Assembly: GCF_015291625.1 (NCBI RefSeq)
Contig: NZ_CP030047.1
Span: forward strand, 1,240,001-1,304,000
DNA: 64,000 nucleotides
Origin: Bradyrhizobium sp. CCBAU 53421
GTDB taxonomy: Bacteria > Pseudomonadota > Alphaproteobacteria > Rhizobiales > Xanthobacteraceae
Direction of reading: 5' to 3'
In this document: piece by piece, positions 28,105 through 36,221 of the stretch
Numbering within the stretch: the stretch's first letter is position 1
Layout of the letters: every line of letters begins with the position of its first letter
Made by a program: the position numbers and the translations under genes
The notes under the pieces: model-generated
What the model was told of the DNA's origin: nothing
Database searches by the model: none
What the model saw: only the letters and a program-made list of their open reading frames with translations

Positions 28105-28749
28105 CTACGCCGCTGCCTTGTGGCGGGCGATCTCGGCCTTGTAGAGCTCGAACTCTTCCGCGACCGCTTTCGCGACCGACGGCCGGGTGCGCAGGCGCTC
28201 GTAATAGGCCTTCAGCGCCGGCCATTTCGCGAGCTCGATCGGCGGCGTCGCCATGGTCCAGTTGATCACCGTGACGAGATAGGCGTCGGCGACGCTGAAA
28301 TGATCGAGCAGATAGTCGCGGCCCTTCAGGTGGTCCTCGACATAGTCGAGCCGCGAGACGTATTTCTCCAGCGCGTAGGTCTTGGCCTCCGGCGGCGCCT
28401 TCTTGTCGAGCAGCGGCAGGAACAGGCCCTTGTGCAGCTCGGTGCCGATGAAGCACAGCCATTGATGCAGCTTCGAACGCTCGGCATTCGACGCGGTGCC
28501 GAGGCCGGCCCGCGGGAACTGGTCGGCGACATATTGCAGGATCGCCGCGTTCTCGGTCAGCACGACGCCATCGTCGGTGCGCAGCGTCGGCACCAGCCCG
28601 AGCGGGTTGACCTTGTTGAAGTCGGTGCCGTCGTTGCGCACCTGTTTGGTCTTCGGATCGACCTCGAGATAATTGGCCGGCTGGCCCGCTTCGTACAGCG
28701 CGACGCGGGTCGCCATCGAGCAGGCGAGCGGCGAGAAATAAAGGTCCAT
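28105..28749 (-). CDS. Glutathione S-transferase (GstA-like)
   Basis: A 214-residue two-domain transferase. The thioredoxin-fold N domain starts MDLYFSPLACSMATRVALYE, where the SPxACS motif is that of beta/GstA bacterial GSTs with an active-site Cys/Ser. GLVPTLRTDDGVVLTENAAI is the glutathione-binding strand, and the helical C domain carries HFSVADAYLV. ATG 28749 is chosen with AGGAGG-like sequence upstream. It is divergent from a TetR gene, the likely local regulator. Confidence 0.92.
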   Translation of the reverse strand: MDLYFSPLACSMATRVALYEAGQPANYLEVDPKTKQVRNDGTDFNKVNPLGLVPTLRTDDGVVLTENAAILQYVADQFPRAGLGTASNAERSKLHQWLCFIGTELHKGLFLPLLDKKAPPEAKTYALEKYVSRLDYVEDHLKGRDYLLDHFSVADAYLVTVINWTMATPPIELAKWPALKAYYERLRTRPSVAKAVAEEFELYKAEIARHKAAA

Positions 28750-28797
28750 GGTGCCTCCTTGGGGCGGGTCTGGCGCGGGTGTCCCGGCCATTATTGA

Positions 28798-28860
28798 TTT
28801 TTGTACTGTCTTGGATAATATTGGTGACGTCAAGGAATTAAATGCGAAATGGTACAAAAA
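28798..28860. promoter_or_regulatory. Candidate operator between gst and tetR
   Basis: An inverted pair TTTTTGTAC (28798-28806) and GTACAAAAA (28852-28860) brackets the AT-rich shared promoter region, the second arm overlapping the first codons of the tetR gene. It is consistent with a two-half-site regulator target; binding is unproven. Confidence 0.4.
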
Positions 28861-29508
28861 AGTAAGAAGCCGCCATCTGCTGCCAAGATTGACGCTCCGG
28901 TCGCACCGAAGCGGCGCGGGCGGCCGCGCGCCTACGAGCCCGACGTCGCGCTCGGCAAGGCGCTCGACCTGTTCCGCCGCGACGGCTTTGCCGCGACATC
29001 GCTCGATGATCTCAGCGCGGCGACCGGCATGAACCGGCCGAGCCTCTATGGCGCGTTCGGCGACAAGCGCGAGCTCTACATCAAGAGTTACCAGCGCTAC
29101 CGCGACGACGCGCGCGCGGCGATGGTCGACATTTTCCGCGCCGACGCGCCGCTGCGCGAGCGGCTGGAGCGCATCTATCGGATCGCGCTCGACATCTATC
29201 TCTCCGGCGAGTCCGGCCCGCGCGGCTGTTTCACGGTGATGACGGCGGCGTCCGAGGCGGTGTCGGATCCGGATATCCGCGGCATGGTGGTGGAGGGCCT
29301 GACCGAGCTCGACAAGGCGTTCGGCATTTGCTTCCGCCATGCCAGGGAGCGCGGCGAGCTGCCCGAGGGGGCCGATCCGGCATCACTGGCGCATCTCGCC
29401 TCCGCCACCATCCACACCATCGCGATCCGTGCCCGCGCCCGCGTGCCGCGCGGGGAACTCGAGGCGATCGTGAAGGGCGCCATCGACGTGATGTGCCGGG
29501 CCAAATAG
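28849..29508 (+). CDS. TetR/AcrR family transcriptional regulator
   Basis: A 219-residue repressor-type protein. A basic N-terminal tail (KRRGRPRAYEPD) precedes the helix-turn-helix ATSLDDLSAATGMNRPSLYGAFGDKRELY. The C-terminal ligand domain is all-helical (PRGCFTVMTAASEAVSD is typical of the group). It is transcribed away from the GST gene, so it probably controls that gene and itself in response to an electrophile or xenobiotic; the ligand is unknown. Confidence 0.9.
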   Translation: MVQKSKKPPSAAKIDAPVAPKRRGRPRAYEPDVALGKALDLFRRDGFAATSLDDLSAATGMNRPSLYGAFGDKRELYIKSYQRYRDDARAAMVDIFRADAPLRERLERIYRIALDIYLSGESGPRGCFTVMTAASEAVSDPDIRGMVVEGLTELDKAFGICFRHARERGELPEGADPASLAHLASATIHTIAIRARARVPRGELEAIVKGAIDVMCRAK

Positions 29509-29599
29509 AAGCGGCGAAATTTCTTGCCGACCAAATGTCGGTCGCTGTTTTTCGCGTCCGTCTTCCGTAAGGTTCCTCAACTCACGGAAGCGGAATATC

Positions 29600-30247
29600 A
29601 TGGGAAAAGTCAGGACTTCAGCATTCTCGGTCTCGATCGACGGATTTGGCGCCGCGCCACGGCAGAGCCTGCAAAATCCATTCGGCGAAGGCGGCATGGC
29701 GCTGCCAGGCTGGTTCCTCCAGACGCGAACGTTTCGCCAGACGTTCGGCCAGGATGGCGGCAGCACCGGTCTCGATGACGAGGTCGCGCGCAAATCGATG
29801 GAAAATATCGGCGCCTGGATCCTCGGGCGGAATATGTTCGGCCCGATCCGCGGGCCGTGGCCGGATCATGCCTGGAAAGGCTGGTGGGGCGACAATCCGC
29901 CGTATCACACGCCGACTTACGTGCTGACCCATCACGCGCGGCCCGACATCGAAATGGAAGGCGGCACCACGTTTCACTTCGTGACCGACGGCATTGACGC
30001 CGCGCTCGAGCGGGCGCGCGCCGTTGCGGGGGACAAGGACATCCGGGTCGGCGGCGGCGTGTCGCTGGTGCGGCAATTCCTTCAGGCGCGGCTGCTCGAC
30101 GAGGTGCAACTGGCGCTGTCGCCGGTGCTGCTCGGCGCCGGCGAAAATTTGTTCGCTGGCATCGATCTGCCCGCGCTCGGCTATGCCGTCGTTTCGCATG
30201 TCGCGAGCCCGAACGCCACGCACGTCACCTTCGCGCGTAAGACTTAA
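29600..30247 (+). CDS. Dihydrofolate reductase / RibD C-terminal family protein
   Basis: A 215-residue NADPH-binding reductase fold of the RibD C-terminal group. Segments: KSMENIGAWILGRNMFGP, WWGDNPPYHTPTYVLTHHARP, and the nucleotide-binding DIRVGGGVSLVRQFLQARLLDE; the C-terminal LALSPVLLGAGENLF is family-typical. Its substrate is not the classical dihydrofolate; many such paralogues are of unknown use. It has its own start at 29600 with a 91-base gap after tetR, so cotranscription is possible. Confidence 0.87.
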   Translation: MGKVRTSAFSVSIDGFGAAPRQSLQNPFGEGGMALPGWFLQTRTFRQTFGQDGGSTGLDDEVARKSMENIGAWILGRNMFGPIRGPWPDHAWKGWWGDNPPYHTPTYVLTHHARPDIEMEGGTTFHFVTDGIDAALERARAVAGDKDIRVGGGVSLVRQFLQARLLDEVQLALSPVLLGAGENLFAGIDLPALGYAVVSHVASPNATHVTFARKT

Positions 30248-30288
30248 AGTCAAGAACGTCAGTTCAAATTGAGCGACGGACTCTGCTT

Positions 30289-30434
30289 CACCTCGCCCCG
30301 CTTGCGGGGAGAGGTCGGAATGCATCGTGAGATGCATTCCGGGTGAGGGGGAGTCTCCTCAAATGCAGCTATTTCCGCATATGCGGAGGCGGCCCCTCAC
30401 CCCAACCCTCTCCCCGTAAGAACGGGGAGAGGGA
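30289..30434. repeat. CTCACCC/GGGTGAG inverted repeat
   Basis: CTCGCCCCGCTTGCGGGGAG and GAATGCATCGTGAGATGCATTC on the left, CCCCTCACCCCAACCCTCTC and GTAAGAACGGGGAGAGGG on the right. It is a nested inverted repeat filling the gap before the arsR-type gene. Confidence 0.75.
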
Positions 30435-30450
30435 GCGCAACGTCACGCCT

Positions 30451-30481
30451 GCGTCAACGGCCGAAAATTGGCCGTTGACGC
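30451..30481. promoter_or_regulatory. Perfect 12-bp inverted repeat upstream of the ArsR gene
   Basis: GCGTCAACGGCC and GGCCGTTGACGC flank a 7-base AT-rich loop, 55 bases before the start codon. It could be an operator or a hairpin ending the upstream repeat region. A second symmetric stretch, TTAACC...GGTTA, lies closer to the start. Confidence 0.45.
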
Positions 30482-30536
30482 GACCGCCTTTTGGTCGTAC
30501 TTAACCCAAAGGTTATTTAACCGATGAGCTAAGTAC

Positions 30537-30956
30537 ATGCCGCTCGACCCCCTCAGTTCGACCTTCGCGGCGCTGGCCGATCCGACCCGGCGCGCGATCC
30601 TGGCACGGCTCGCGTTAGGGGAGACCTCGGTGATGGAGCTGGCAAAGCCGTTCGACATGAGCCTGCCGGCGATCTCCAAGCATCTGAAGGTGCTGGAGCA
30701 TGCAGGCCTGATCTCGCGCGGGCGCGAGGCGCAGTGGCGGCCGTGCCGCATCGCGCCGGACTCGTTCAAGCGAGTCGACGGCTGGCTCGGGAATTTCCGC
30801 CGTTTCTGGGACGAAAGCTTCAACCGCCTCGACGGTCTGCTCGAGGAGATGAAGGCGGAGGAGGCCGCGAAGGCCCCGCCGCGCAGCAACCGCAAGGTCA
30901 GCAACCCTAAAGTCAGAGTAACCAAGGAGAAGCAACGTGGACGCACGCGTGGATAA
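30537..30956 (+). CDS. ArsR/SmtB family regulator (SRPBCC-linked type)
   Basis: A winged-helix protein of 139 residues with the N-terminal FAALADPTRRAILARLALGE and recognition helix FDMSLPAISKHLKVLEHAGL. It has no cysteine cluster for metal sensing. The C terminus is Lys/Arg-rich. It overlaps the next gene, an SRPBCC (AHSA1-like) protein, by 20 bases. This pairing is a known arrangement in which the regulator controls its own operon; the inducing ligand is unknown. Confidence 0.9.
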   Translation: MPLDPLSSTFAALADPTRRAILARLALGETSVMELAKPFDMSLPAISKHLKVLEHAGLISRGREAQWRPCRIAPDSFKRVDGWLGNFRRFWDESFNRLDGLLEEMKAEEAAKAPPRSNRKVSNPKVRVTKEKQRGRTRG

Positions 30957-31428
30957 GACGCTGAGGATCACGACCCCATCGGATTTCGAGTTCGCCATGA
31001 CGCGCCAGTTCGACGCGCCGCGGCGCTTCGTGTTCGACGCCATGACGAAGCCGGAATATCTGGTGCGCTGGCTCGGCTGCGAGCAGCTCACGATGCCGGT
31101 GTGCGAAGTGGATCTCCGAGTCGGTGGCGCCTATCGCTTCGTGTTCCGGTCGTCCGAGGGCATCGAGCATGAATTGACCGGCACCTATCGCGAGGTGGTG
31201 CGCCCGGAGCGGCTGACGTTCGGCGAAACCTTCTCGATGCCCGGCTTCACCAGCGACGAATATCTCGTCATCTCGACCTTCGTCGAGGAAGGCGGCACCA
31301 CCACGCTGACCACCACCATCCGCCATCCCACCAAGGAGGCGCGTGACGGTCATCTCAATTCCGGAATCGACAAGGGCGTCGAGCCTGCCTACGACCGGCT
31401 CGCGGAGGTGGTTGCCGGGATGGGCTGA
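30937..31428 (+). CDS. SRPBCC (AHSA1-like) domain protein
   Basis: A 163-residue START-like protein. Typical features: EFAMTRQFDAPRRFVFDAMT, PEYLVRWLGCEQLTMPVCE, DLRVGGAYRF and LTFGETF. It forms a hydrophobic cavity for a small ligand. The start is GTG 30937, supported by AAGGAGA 6-7 bases upstream and lying inside the end of the arsR gene. The operon with ArsR suggests the ligand or its effect is the regulatory signal. Confidence 0.9.
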   Translation: MDARVDKTLRITTPSDFEFAMTRQFDAPRRFVFDAMTKPEYLVRWLGCEQLTMPVCEVDLRVGGAYRFVFRSSEGIEHELTGTYREVVRPERLTFGETFSMPGFTSDEYLVISTFVEEGGTTTLTTTIRHPTKEARDGHLNSGIDKGVEPAYDRLAEVVAGMG

Positions 31429-31446
31429 GGCCCTGGCCTCTCCACT

Positions 31447-31584
31447 TGTCGTCCCGGCCGAGTGCGCGCTTGCGCACGGAGCCGGGACCCATAACCACAG
31501 GACATCGTTGCTGTGCAGGATGCCTCCCCGCATGCTCCAATGAGGGGCCGCGGAGATGGGTCCCGGCCTGCGCCGGGACGACAC
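31447..31584. repeat. Inverted repeat with GTCGTCCCGGC/GCCGGGACGAC arms
   Basis: The left arm TTGTCGTCCCGGCCGAG and right arm CCTGCGCCGGGACGACAC lie between the convergent SRPBCC and GhrA-like genes, with GGGTCCC/GGGACCC internal matches. It may act as a bidirectional end hairpin. Confidence 0.65.
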
Positions 31585-31608
31585 TCTGTGTGGGGTGACG
31601 GTTCAGCG

Positions 31609-32574
31609 CTAATAACCCCGCTTGCGATCGACGAGATTTTCGAGCGCACCACCTTGCTCATATCGCGCGATCTGCTGCGCGACGTATTTCGATATCTCGT
31701 CGGCGTCGGTGTCGGCGGCGTTGTGCGGGGTCAGCACCACCTTCGGATGGCTCCAGAACGGGCTCGCCTCGGGCAGCGGCTCGGTCTCGAAAACGTCGAG
31801 CGAGGCGGCGCCCAGCGTGCCGTCGTCGAGCGCGCGCAGGATGTCCGCTTCGTTCTGCAATGCGCCGCGGCCGGCGTTGATGATGACCGGCGCGCCGAGC
31901 GGGCTCTCGCGGTTCAGTTTCGCGAACGCATCGCGGTTCAGCACATGCCGCGTGTCCGGCGTCAGCGGCAGCAGGCAAACCAGGATGTTGGTCGCGCGCA
32001 GGAACGCGTCCAGCCCCTCGGTGCCGTGATAGCAGGTGACGCCGTCGATCCGCTTCTCGCTGCGGCTCCAGCCGACGACGCGGAAGCCGAGCGCGCGGAG
32101 CGCCTGCGCCGAGGCCGCCCCGAGGGTGCCGAGCCCCATCACGCCGACGGTGATCGCGCTTGCCGCCCATTGATAGTCCGGCGCCCAGCGCTTCGCCCGC
32201 TGCGACTCGCGCAGATAAAGCTCCTGGCGGTGATGCATCAGCACATGCAGCACGACATATTCGGTCATGCGATCGGTGAGATCGGAGACCGAAACCCGCA
32301 CCAGCGGCACGTCGGGCAGCGAGCGGTCGGCCATCAGCGCGTCGACGCCGGCGCCGAGGTTGAAGATGACGCGCAGGTTCTTGAACGCCGCGAGCTCGCC
32401 CGGCTTCGGCTTCCACACCGCGGCATAGTGCACCTCGGCGGGATCGAGCGCGCCGTCCGGCAGCAGCACCACGCGACGGTCCGGGCAGACCGAGTCGAAC
32501 CGCGCCTTCCAGCGCGCCGACGACCAGTTTTCCGAGCCGCCATTGATCAGCAGCGCCAGTGCGCCCTTACCCAT
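31609..32574 (-). CDS. GhrA-like 2-hydroxyacid dehydrogenase (glyoxylate/hydroxypyruvate reductase)
   Basis: NAD(P)H-dependent reductase of 321 residues. The Rossmann motif VGVMGLGTLGAASAQAL is central, preceded by the N-terminal substrate domain (NLGAGVDAL). Catalytic residues are expected Arg in NAGRGALQ, Glu in DVFETEPLP and His in LTPHNAAD, all present. Family members reduce glyoxylate and hydroxypyruvate. It is monocistronic and divergent from a small secreted-protein gene. Confidence 0.9.
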   Translation of the reverse strand: MGKGALALLINGGSENWSSARWKARFDSVCPDRRVVLLPDGALDPAEVHYAAVWKPKPGELAAFKNLRVIFNLGAGVDALMADRSLPDVPLVRVSVSDLTDRMTEYVVLHVLMHHRQELYLRESQRAKRWAPDYQWAASAITVGVMGLGTLGAASAQALRALGFRVVGWSRSEKRIDGVTCYHGTEGLDAFLRATNILVCLLPLTPDTRHVLNRDAFAKLNRESPLGAPVIINAGRGALQNEADILRALDDGTLGAASLDVFETEPLPEASPFWSHPKVVLTPHNAADTDADEISKYVAQQIARYEQGGALENLVDRKRGY

Positions 32575-32663
32575 CCCGATACCTCCAATTTCAATGTGAT
32601 TTGCGTCACAGAGCGGGTCAGACCCGCGCCTTAGTCTCCTGCCATCAACCGGGGAGAACTTCC

Positions 32664-32951
32664 ATGCGCAAGCTGATCCTGATCGCGGCTTTCATCGCAG
32701 CCACCGCCACCACAGCGCAGGCCGGCCAGAGCCGCGGCCTCGTGCTCGCAAACGCCGACACGCCGCCTCAGGCGCAACCGGCCGTTGCGCCTGAGCCGGC
32801 CGAGGCCCAGCCGGTGCCGTCGCAAGCCCAGCCGGCAGAGGCGCCGCGGCCGCAGGCGTCGCATCCGGTGAAGCGGAGCCAGGCCAGTCGCCGTGAGAGT
32901 GACGAAGCCAAGGCGCGCCGGATCGCGGCGCGTTACGGGGTCTATTGGTGA
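32664..32951 (+). CDS. Small secreted Pro/Ala/Gln-rich protein
   Basis: A 95-residue protein with a Sec signal peptide (MRKLILIAAFIAATATTAQA) and a low-complexity body of repeated QPAEAP-type units. It ends in a basic stretch (SRRESDEAKARRIAARYGVYW). It has a strong ribosome site (GGGGAG) about 7 bases before the ATG. No family is recognised beyond similar small exported proteins with the R-x-A-x-x-YG-x-YW tail. Function unknown. Confidence 0.7.
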   Translation: MRKLILIAAFIAATATTAQAGQSRGLVLANADTPPQAQPAVAPEPAEAQPVPSQAQPAEAPRPQASHPVKRSQASRRESDEAKARRIAARYGVYW

Positions 32952-33107
32952 TCGCAGCATCGTCGTCACGGTGATGACCTGACGCGCGATCGTCGCGGCG
33001 TCATCTCTCGCTCCACCGCCGGCATCCGGAACCTAAATTTCTTTCGCGCGCCCTGTCGGCAGCGGGCATAATCGTTCGTTCTTGCAATGAACGGAGATGC
33101 CTTTTCG

Positions 33108-33476
33108 ATGCTGTACGCCATCCTCTGCTATCATGACGAAGACATGGTCGGTTCCTGGAGCAAGGAGCACGACGCGTCGGTCATGCAGAAATTGTCCGTC
33201 GTGCAGGACAAGCTCGCCAAGCAGGGCAAGCTTGGTCCGGTGGCGCGGCTGTTGCCGACCACCGCGGCGACCACGCTGCGCAAGGAAAACCCGCCGCTGG
33301 TGCTCGACGGCCCGTTCGCCGAAACCAAGGAGCAGCTGCTCGGCTTCTATCTGGTCGAGGGCAAGAACCTCGACGAGGTGCTCGACATCGCGCGCGACCT
33401 CGGCGAGGCCAATCCTGGCGGCACCTATGAGATCCGCCCGGTCGGCTACTTCACCCCGGGGAGCGCCAAGACGTGA
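33108..33476 (+). CDS. YCII-related DGPF-domain protein (PCPxxxGPF group)
   Basis: A 122-residue ferredoxin-like-fold protein with the DGPF signature LDGPFAETKEQLLGFYLVE and the C-terminal YEIRPVGYF strand. Known family context: DGPF genes are the constant neighbours of ECF42 sigma factor genes. Here the sigma gene follows with a four-base overlap, so the pair is translationally coupled. ATG 33108 is preferred over ATG 33087 because it begins the first conserved strand (MLYAILCYHD). Enzymatic activity is unproven for the family. Confidence 0.9.
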   Translation: MLYAILCYHDEDMVGSWSKEHDASVMQKLSVVQDKLAKQGKLGPVARLLPTTAATTLRKENPPLVLDGPFAETKEQLLGFYLVEGKNLDEVLDIARDLGEANPGGTYEIRPVGYFTPGSAKT

Positions 33477-34750
33477 GCGTGACCGACACCGCCTGGATCG
33501 ATGCCGCGCTGACGTCGGCGCGTCCCCAGGCGGTTGGCGCATTGCTGCGCTACTTCCGCAATCTCGATACCGCCGAGGAAGCCTTCCAGAACGCCTGCCT
33601 GCGGGCGCTGAAGAGCTGGCCGCAGAACGGCCCGCCGCGCGATCCCGCGGCGTGGCTGATCATGGTCGGCCGCAATGTCGCGATCGACGACATCAGGCGC
33701 AGCAAAAAGCAGGAGGCGTTGCCCGACGACGACCAGGCGATCTCCGACCTCGGCGATGCCGAGGAAGAGCTCGCCGAGCGGCTCGACGGCTCGCATTACC
33801 GTGACGACATCCTGCGGCTCTTGTTCATCTGCTGCCACAAGGACCTGCCGCCAACCCAGCAGATCGCGCTCGCGTTGCGCATCGTCTCCGGCCTGTCGGT
33901 GAAGCAGATCGCGCGCGCCTTCCTGGTCTCGGAAGCCGCGATGGAGCAGCGCATCACGCGGGCCAAGGCGCGCGTCGCCGATGCCAATGTGCCGTTCGAG
34001 ACGCCGGGCGCGGTCGAGCGCAGCGAGCGGCTCGCCTCGGTCGCGGCGATGATCTATTTGATATTCAACGAGGGCTATTCGGCGAGCGGCGACACCGCCG
34101 AGATCCGCTCGCCGCTGTGCGAGGAGGCGATCCGCCTCGCCCGCCTGCTGTTGCGGCTGTTCCAGAGCGAGCCGGAGATCATGGGGTTGACGGCGCTGCT
34201 GCTGTTGCAGCACGCCCGCGCCGCGGCGCGCTTCGACGCCGATGGCCAGGTGATCCTGCTCGACGACCAGGACCGCAGCCTGTGGAACGAGAAGCTGATC
34301 GCCGAAGGTCTCGCCCTGATCGACAAGGCGATGCGCCATCGCCGCAGCGGCCCGTATCAGGTGCAGGCCGCGATCGCCGCCCTCCACGCCCGGGCGGAAA
34401 AGCCCGAGGATACCGACTGGACCCAGATCGACCTGCTTTATGGTGCGCTCGAGATCATGCAGCCGTCGCCGGTGATCACGCTCAACCGCGCCGTTGCGGT
34501 CTCCAAGGTGAAGGGGCCCGAAGCCGCGCTCGAGATGATCGAGCCGTTGGCGCCGCGGCTTGCCAGCTACTTCCATTATTTCGGCGTGCGCGGCGCCTTC
34601 CTGATGCAGCTCGGCCGCAACGAGGAGGCCCGCGTCGCCTTCGACCGCGCCATCGCGCTCGCCAATACCACCGCCGAAGCGGCCCATATCCGCATGCATA
34701 TCGACCGCCTGATGCGCGACAGCCAGCCGCGCAACGTGAAGGCGAAGTAG
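33473..34750 (+). CDS. ECF42-type RNA polymerase sigma factor with C-terminal TPR-like extension
   Basis: A 425-residue extracytoplasmic-function sigma factor. The sigma2 part includes NLDTAEEAFQNACLRALKSWP and AWLIMVGRNVAIDDIRR. Sigma4 carries SGLSVKQIARAFLVSEAAMEQR. A long C-terminal extension of about 230 residues contains AAMIYLIFNEGYSAS, typical of ECF42, where the extension replaces an anti-sigma factor. It starts with GTG inside the DGPF gene end. Likely targets are its own operon and the DoxX, SRPBCC and VOC genes downstream; that is inference. Confidence 0.93.
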   Translation: MSVTDTAWIDAALTSARPQAVGALLRYFRNLDTAEEAFQNACLRALKSWPQNGPPRDPAAWLIMVGRNVAIDDIRRSKKQEALPDDDQAISDLGDAEEELAERLDGSHYRDDILRLLFICCHKDLPPTQQIALALRIVSGLSVKQIARAFLVSEAAMEQRITRAKARVADANVPFETPGAVERSERLASVAAMIYLIFNEGYSASGDTAEIRSPLCEEAIRLARLLLRLFQSEPEIMGLTALLLLQHARAAARFDADGQVILLDDQDRSLWNEKLIAEGLALIDKAMRHRRSGPYQVQAAIAALHARAEKPEDTDWTQIDLLYGALEIMQPSPVITLNRAVAVSKVKGPEAALEMIEPLAPRLASYFHYFGVRGAFLMQLGRNEEARVAFDRAIALANTTAEAAHIRMHIDRLMRDSQPRNVKAK

Positions 34751-34799
34751 CGGTCAGAACTTGCGTCGCTCACGTTCAGTCTGAGAGACTTCCCGGGTG

Positions 34800-34974
34800 A
34801 ACCCCTCTCCCTAACCCTCCCCCGCAAGGGGGGAGGGAACCCTTCCGCCGGTGGCTTCCTCACGTAGGATTATCTGCGCTGAATTTTGTGAACGAGCGCG
34901 AGTGAGATGAGCACCGCAATCAGGCTCCCTCCCCCCTTGCGGGGGAGGGTGGGGAAAGGGTGGCCCCGGGCGAG
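34800..34974. repeat. CCCTCCCCC inverted repeat pair
   Basis: CCCTCTCCCTAACCCTCCCC with GCAAGGGGGGAGGG at the left, and CTCCCTCCCCCCTTGCGGGG with AGGGTGGGGAAAGGGTGGCC at the right. The 352-base gap between the sigma gene and the doxX-like gene is otherwise empty of genes. Confidence 0.7.
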
Positions 34975-35102
34975 GCGATCGATGTTGCGCAACCCTCGCG
35001 CAACTCTTGTCGCGCTCCCGAAAAAATCTTCACCCCCTTGTCGACCTTGCATCCCTCCGTTCGTCATAAGGCAGAGCATCACCACACCTTGGGGAGCAAG
35101 CC

Positions 35103-35513
35103 ATGCCGACGATCGTCGACACCGAAGTCTCGAAGCCCGCCCGCATCACCGGCCGCGTCCTGAGCGGGGTGGTCGTCCTTTTCCTGCTGTTCGATGGCGC
35201 GATCAAGCTGCTGCCGTTGTCCGTCGTCACCGAGACCATGGACAAGATGGGCTACGGCGCGAGCGATACGCTGGCGCGCAGCCTCGGCATCATCACCATC
35301 GTCTGCACGCTGCTGTACTCGGTGCCGCCGACCTCGATCCTCGGCGCCATCCTGCTCACCGGCTATCTCGGCGGCGCGATCGCCTCCCATGTGCGGATCG
35401 GCAGCCCGCTGTTCACCCACACGCTGTTCGGGCTCTATCTCGGCCTGATGGTGTGGGGCGGGCTCTATCTGCGCGACGGCAATCTGCGCGCGCTGCTTCC
35501 GTTCCGCCGCTGA
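35103..35513 (+). CDS. DoxX family membrane protein
   Basis: A 136-residue inner-membrane protein with four predicted helices: VLSGVVVLFLLFDGAIKLLP, a second after LARSLGIITIVCTLLYSV, a third over TSILGAILLTGYLGGAIAS, and a last over TLFGLYLGLMVWGGLYL. DoxX-like proteins are linked to redox or thiosulfate/quinone metabolism, but for this short form no reaction is known. It lies downstream of the ECF42 sigma gene and upstream of SRPBCC and VOC genes on the same strand. Confidence 0.87.
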   Translation: MPTIVDTEVSKPARITGRVLSGVVVLFLLFDGAIKLLPLSVVTETMDKMGYGASDTLARSLGIITIVCTLLYSVPPTSILGAILLTGYLGGAIASHVRIGSPLFTHTLFGLYLGLMVWGGLYLRDGNLRALLPFRR

Positions 35514-35527
35514 GCTTCTTGTTTGCC

Positions 35528-35571
35528 GCGTTTTCTTCACGCGAACCGGTACCCACTTCGCTTGAAAACGC
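35528..35571. repeat. GCGTTTTC palindromic element, copy 1
   Basis: GCGTTTTCTTCACGCGAACC, then ACTTCGCTTGAAAACGC. Closely related to 36144-36190 in inverted orientation; a weaker match starts near 39226. Confidence 0.75.
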
Positions 35572-35606
35572 TTCCGTTGTCCAAATTCATCTAGGTGGAG
35601 ACTGTC

Positions 35607-36143
35607 ATGTTCGAGACCATTGCCATCGTCGCCGTCGTCCTTGCGCTCGCGATTGCCGTCATCCTCGTCCTTGCGGCGACCAAGCCGAGCACGTTCCGCG
35701 TCACGCGTGCGACCAGCATCAACGCGCCGGCGGAGCGGATCTTTCCGTTGATCGACGATTTCCGCCTGTGGACGGTCTGGTCGCCCTACGAGAACCGGGA
35801 TCCGGACATGAAGCGCACCTATGGCGGCGCCGGGCGCGGGCAGGGGGCGGTCTATGCCTGGGACGGCAACAAGAATGTCGGCACCGGCCGCATGGAGATC
35901 CTGCAGTCGTCCGCGCCGTCGAAGGTCGTCATCAAGCTCGACTTCCTCAAGCCGTTCGAGGGCCACAACACCGCCGAGTTCACAATGCTGCCGCAGGGAA
36001 ATGCGACCAGCGTCACATGGACCATGTATGGTCCGGCCGTCTTCATGTCGAAGGTGATGCAGGTGTTCATGAACCTGGATCACATGATCGGCAAGGATTT
36101 CGAGGCCGGTCTCGCCAATCTGAAGAAGTTGACGGAAAAATAG
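35607..36143 (+). CDS. SRPBCC family protein with N-terminal membrane anchor
   Basis: A 178-residue protein. A hydrophobic N-terminal helix (IAIVAVVLALAIAVILVLAA) precedes a polyketide-cyclase-like SRPBCC domain with TSINAPAERIFPLIDDFRLW and SPYENRDPDMKRTYGG. ATG 35607 is chosen because GGAG lies about 7 bases upstream; an in-frame GTG at 35595 is less likely. It belongs to the run of small binding proteins downstream of the ECF42 sigma gene. The ligand is unknown. Confidence 0.87.
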   Translation: MFETIAIVAVVLALAIAVILVLAATKPSTFRVTRATSINAPAERIFPLIDDFRLWTVWSPYENRDPDMKRTYGGAGRGQGAVYAWDGNKNVGTGRMEILQSSAPSKVVIKLDFLKPFEGHNTAEFTMLPQGNATSVTWTMYGPAVFMSKVMQVFMNLDHMIGKDFEAGLANLKKLTEK

Positions 36144-36190
36144 CGCGTTTTCGAGCGAAGTGGTTTAACGGTTCGCGTGAAGAAAACGCG
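36144..36190. repeat. GCGTTTTC palindromic element, copy 2
   Basis: CGCGTTTTCGAGCGAAGTGG, then GGTTCGCGTGAAGAAAACGCG. It is inverted relative to the copy at 35.5 kb, so the SRPBCC gene lies between two oppositely oriented copies. Confidence 0.75.
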
Positions 36191-36221
36191 TCAGAACCAG
36201 AATCCACCCAGGGAGCATGTG

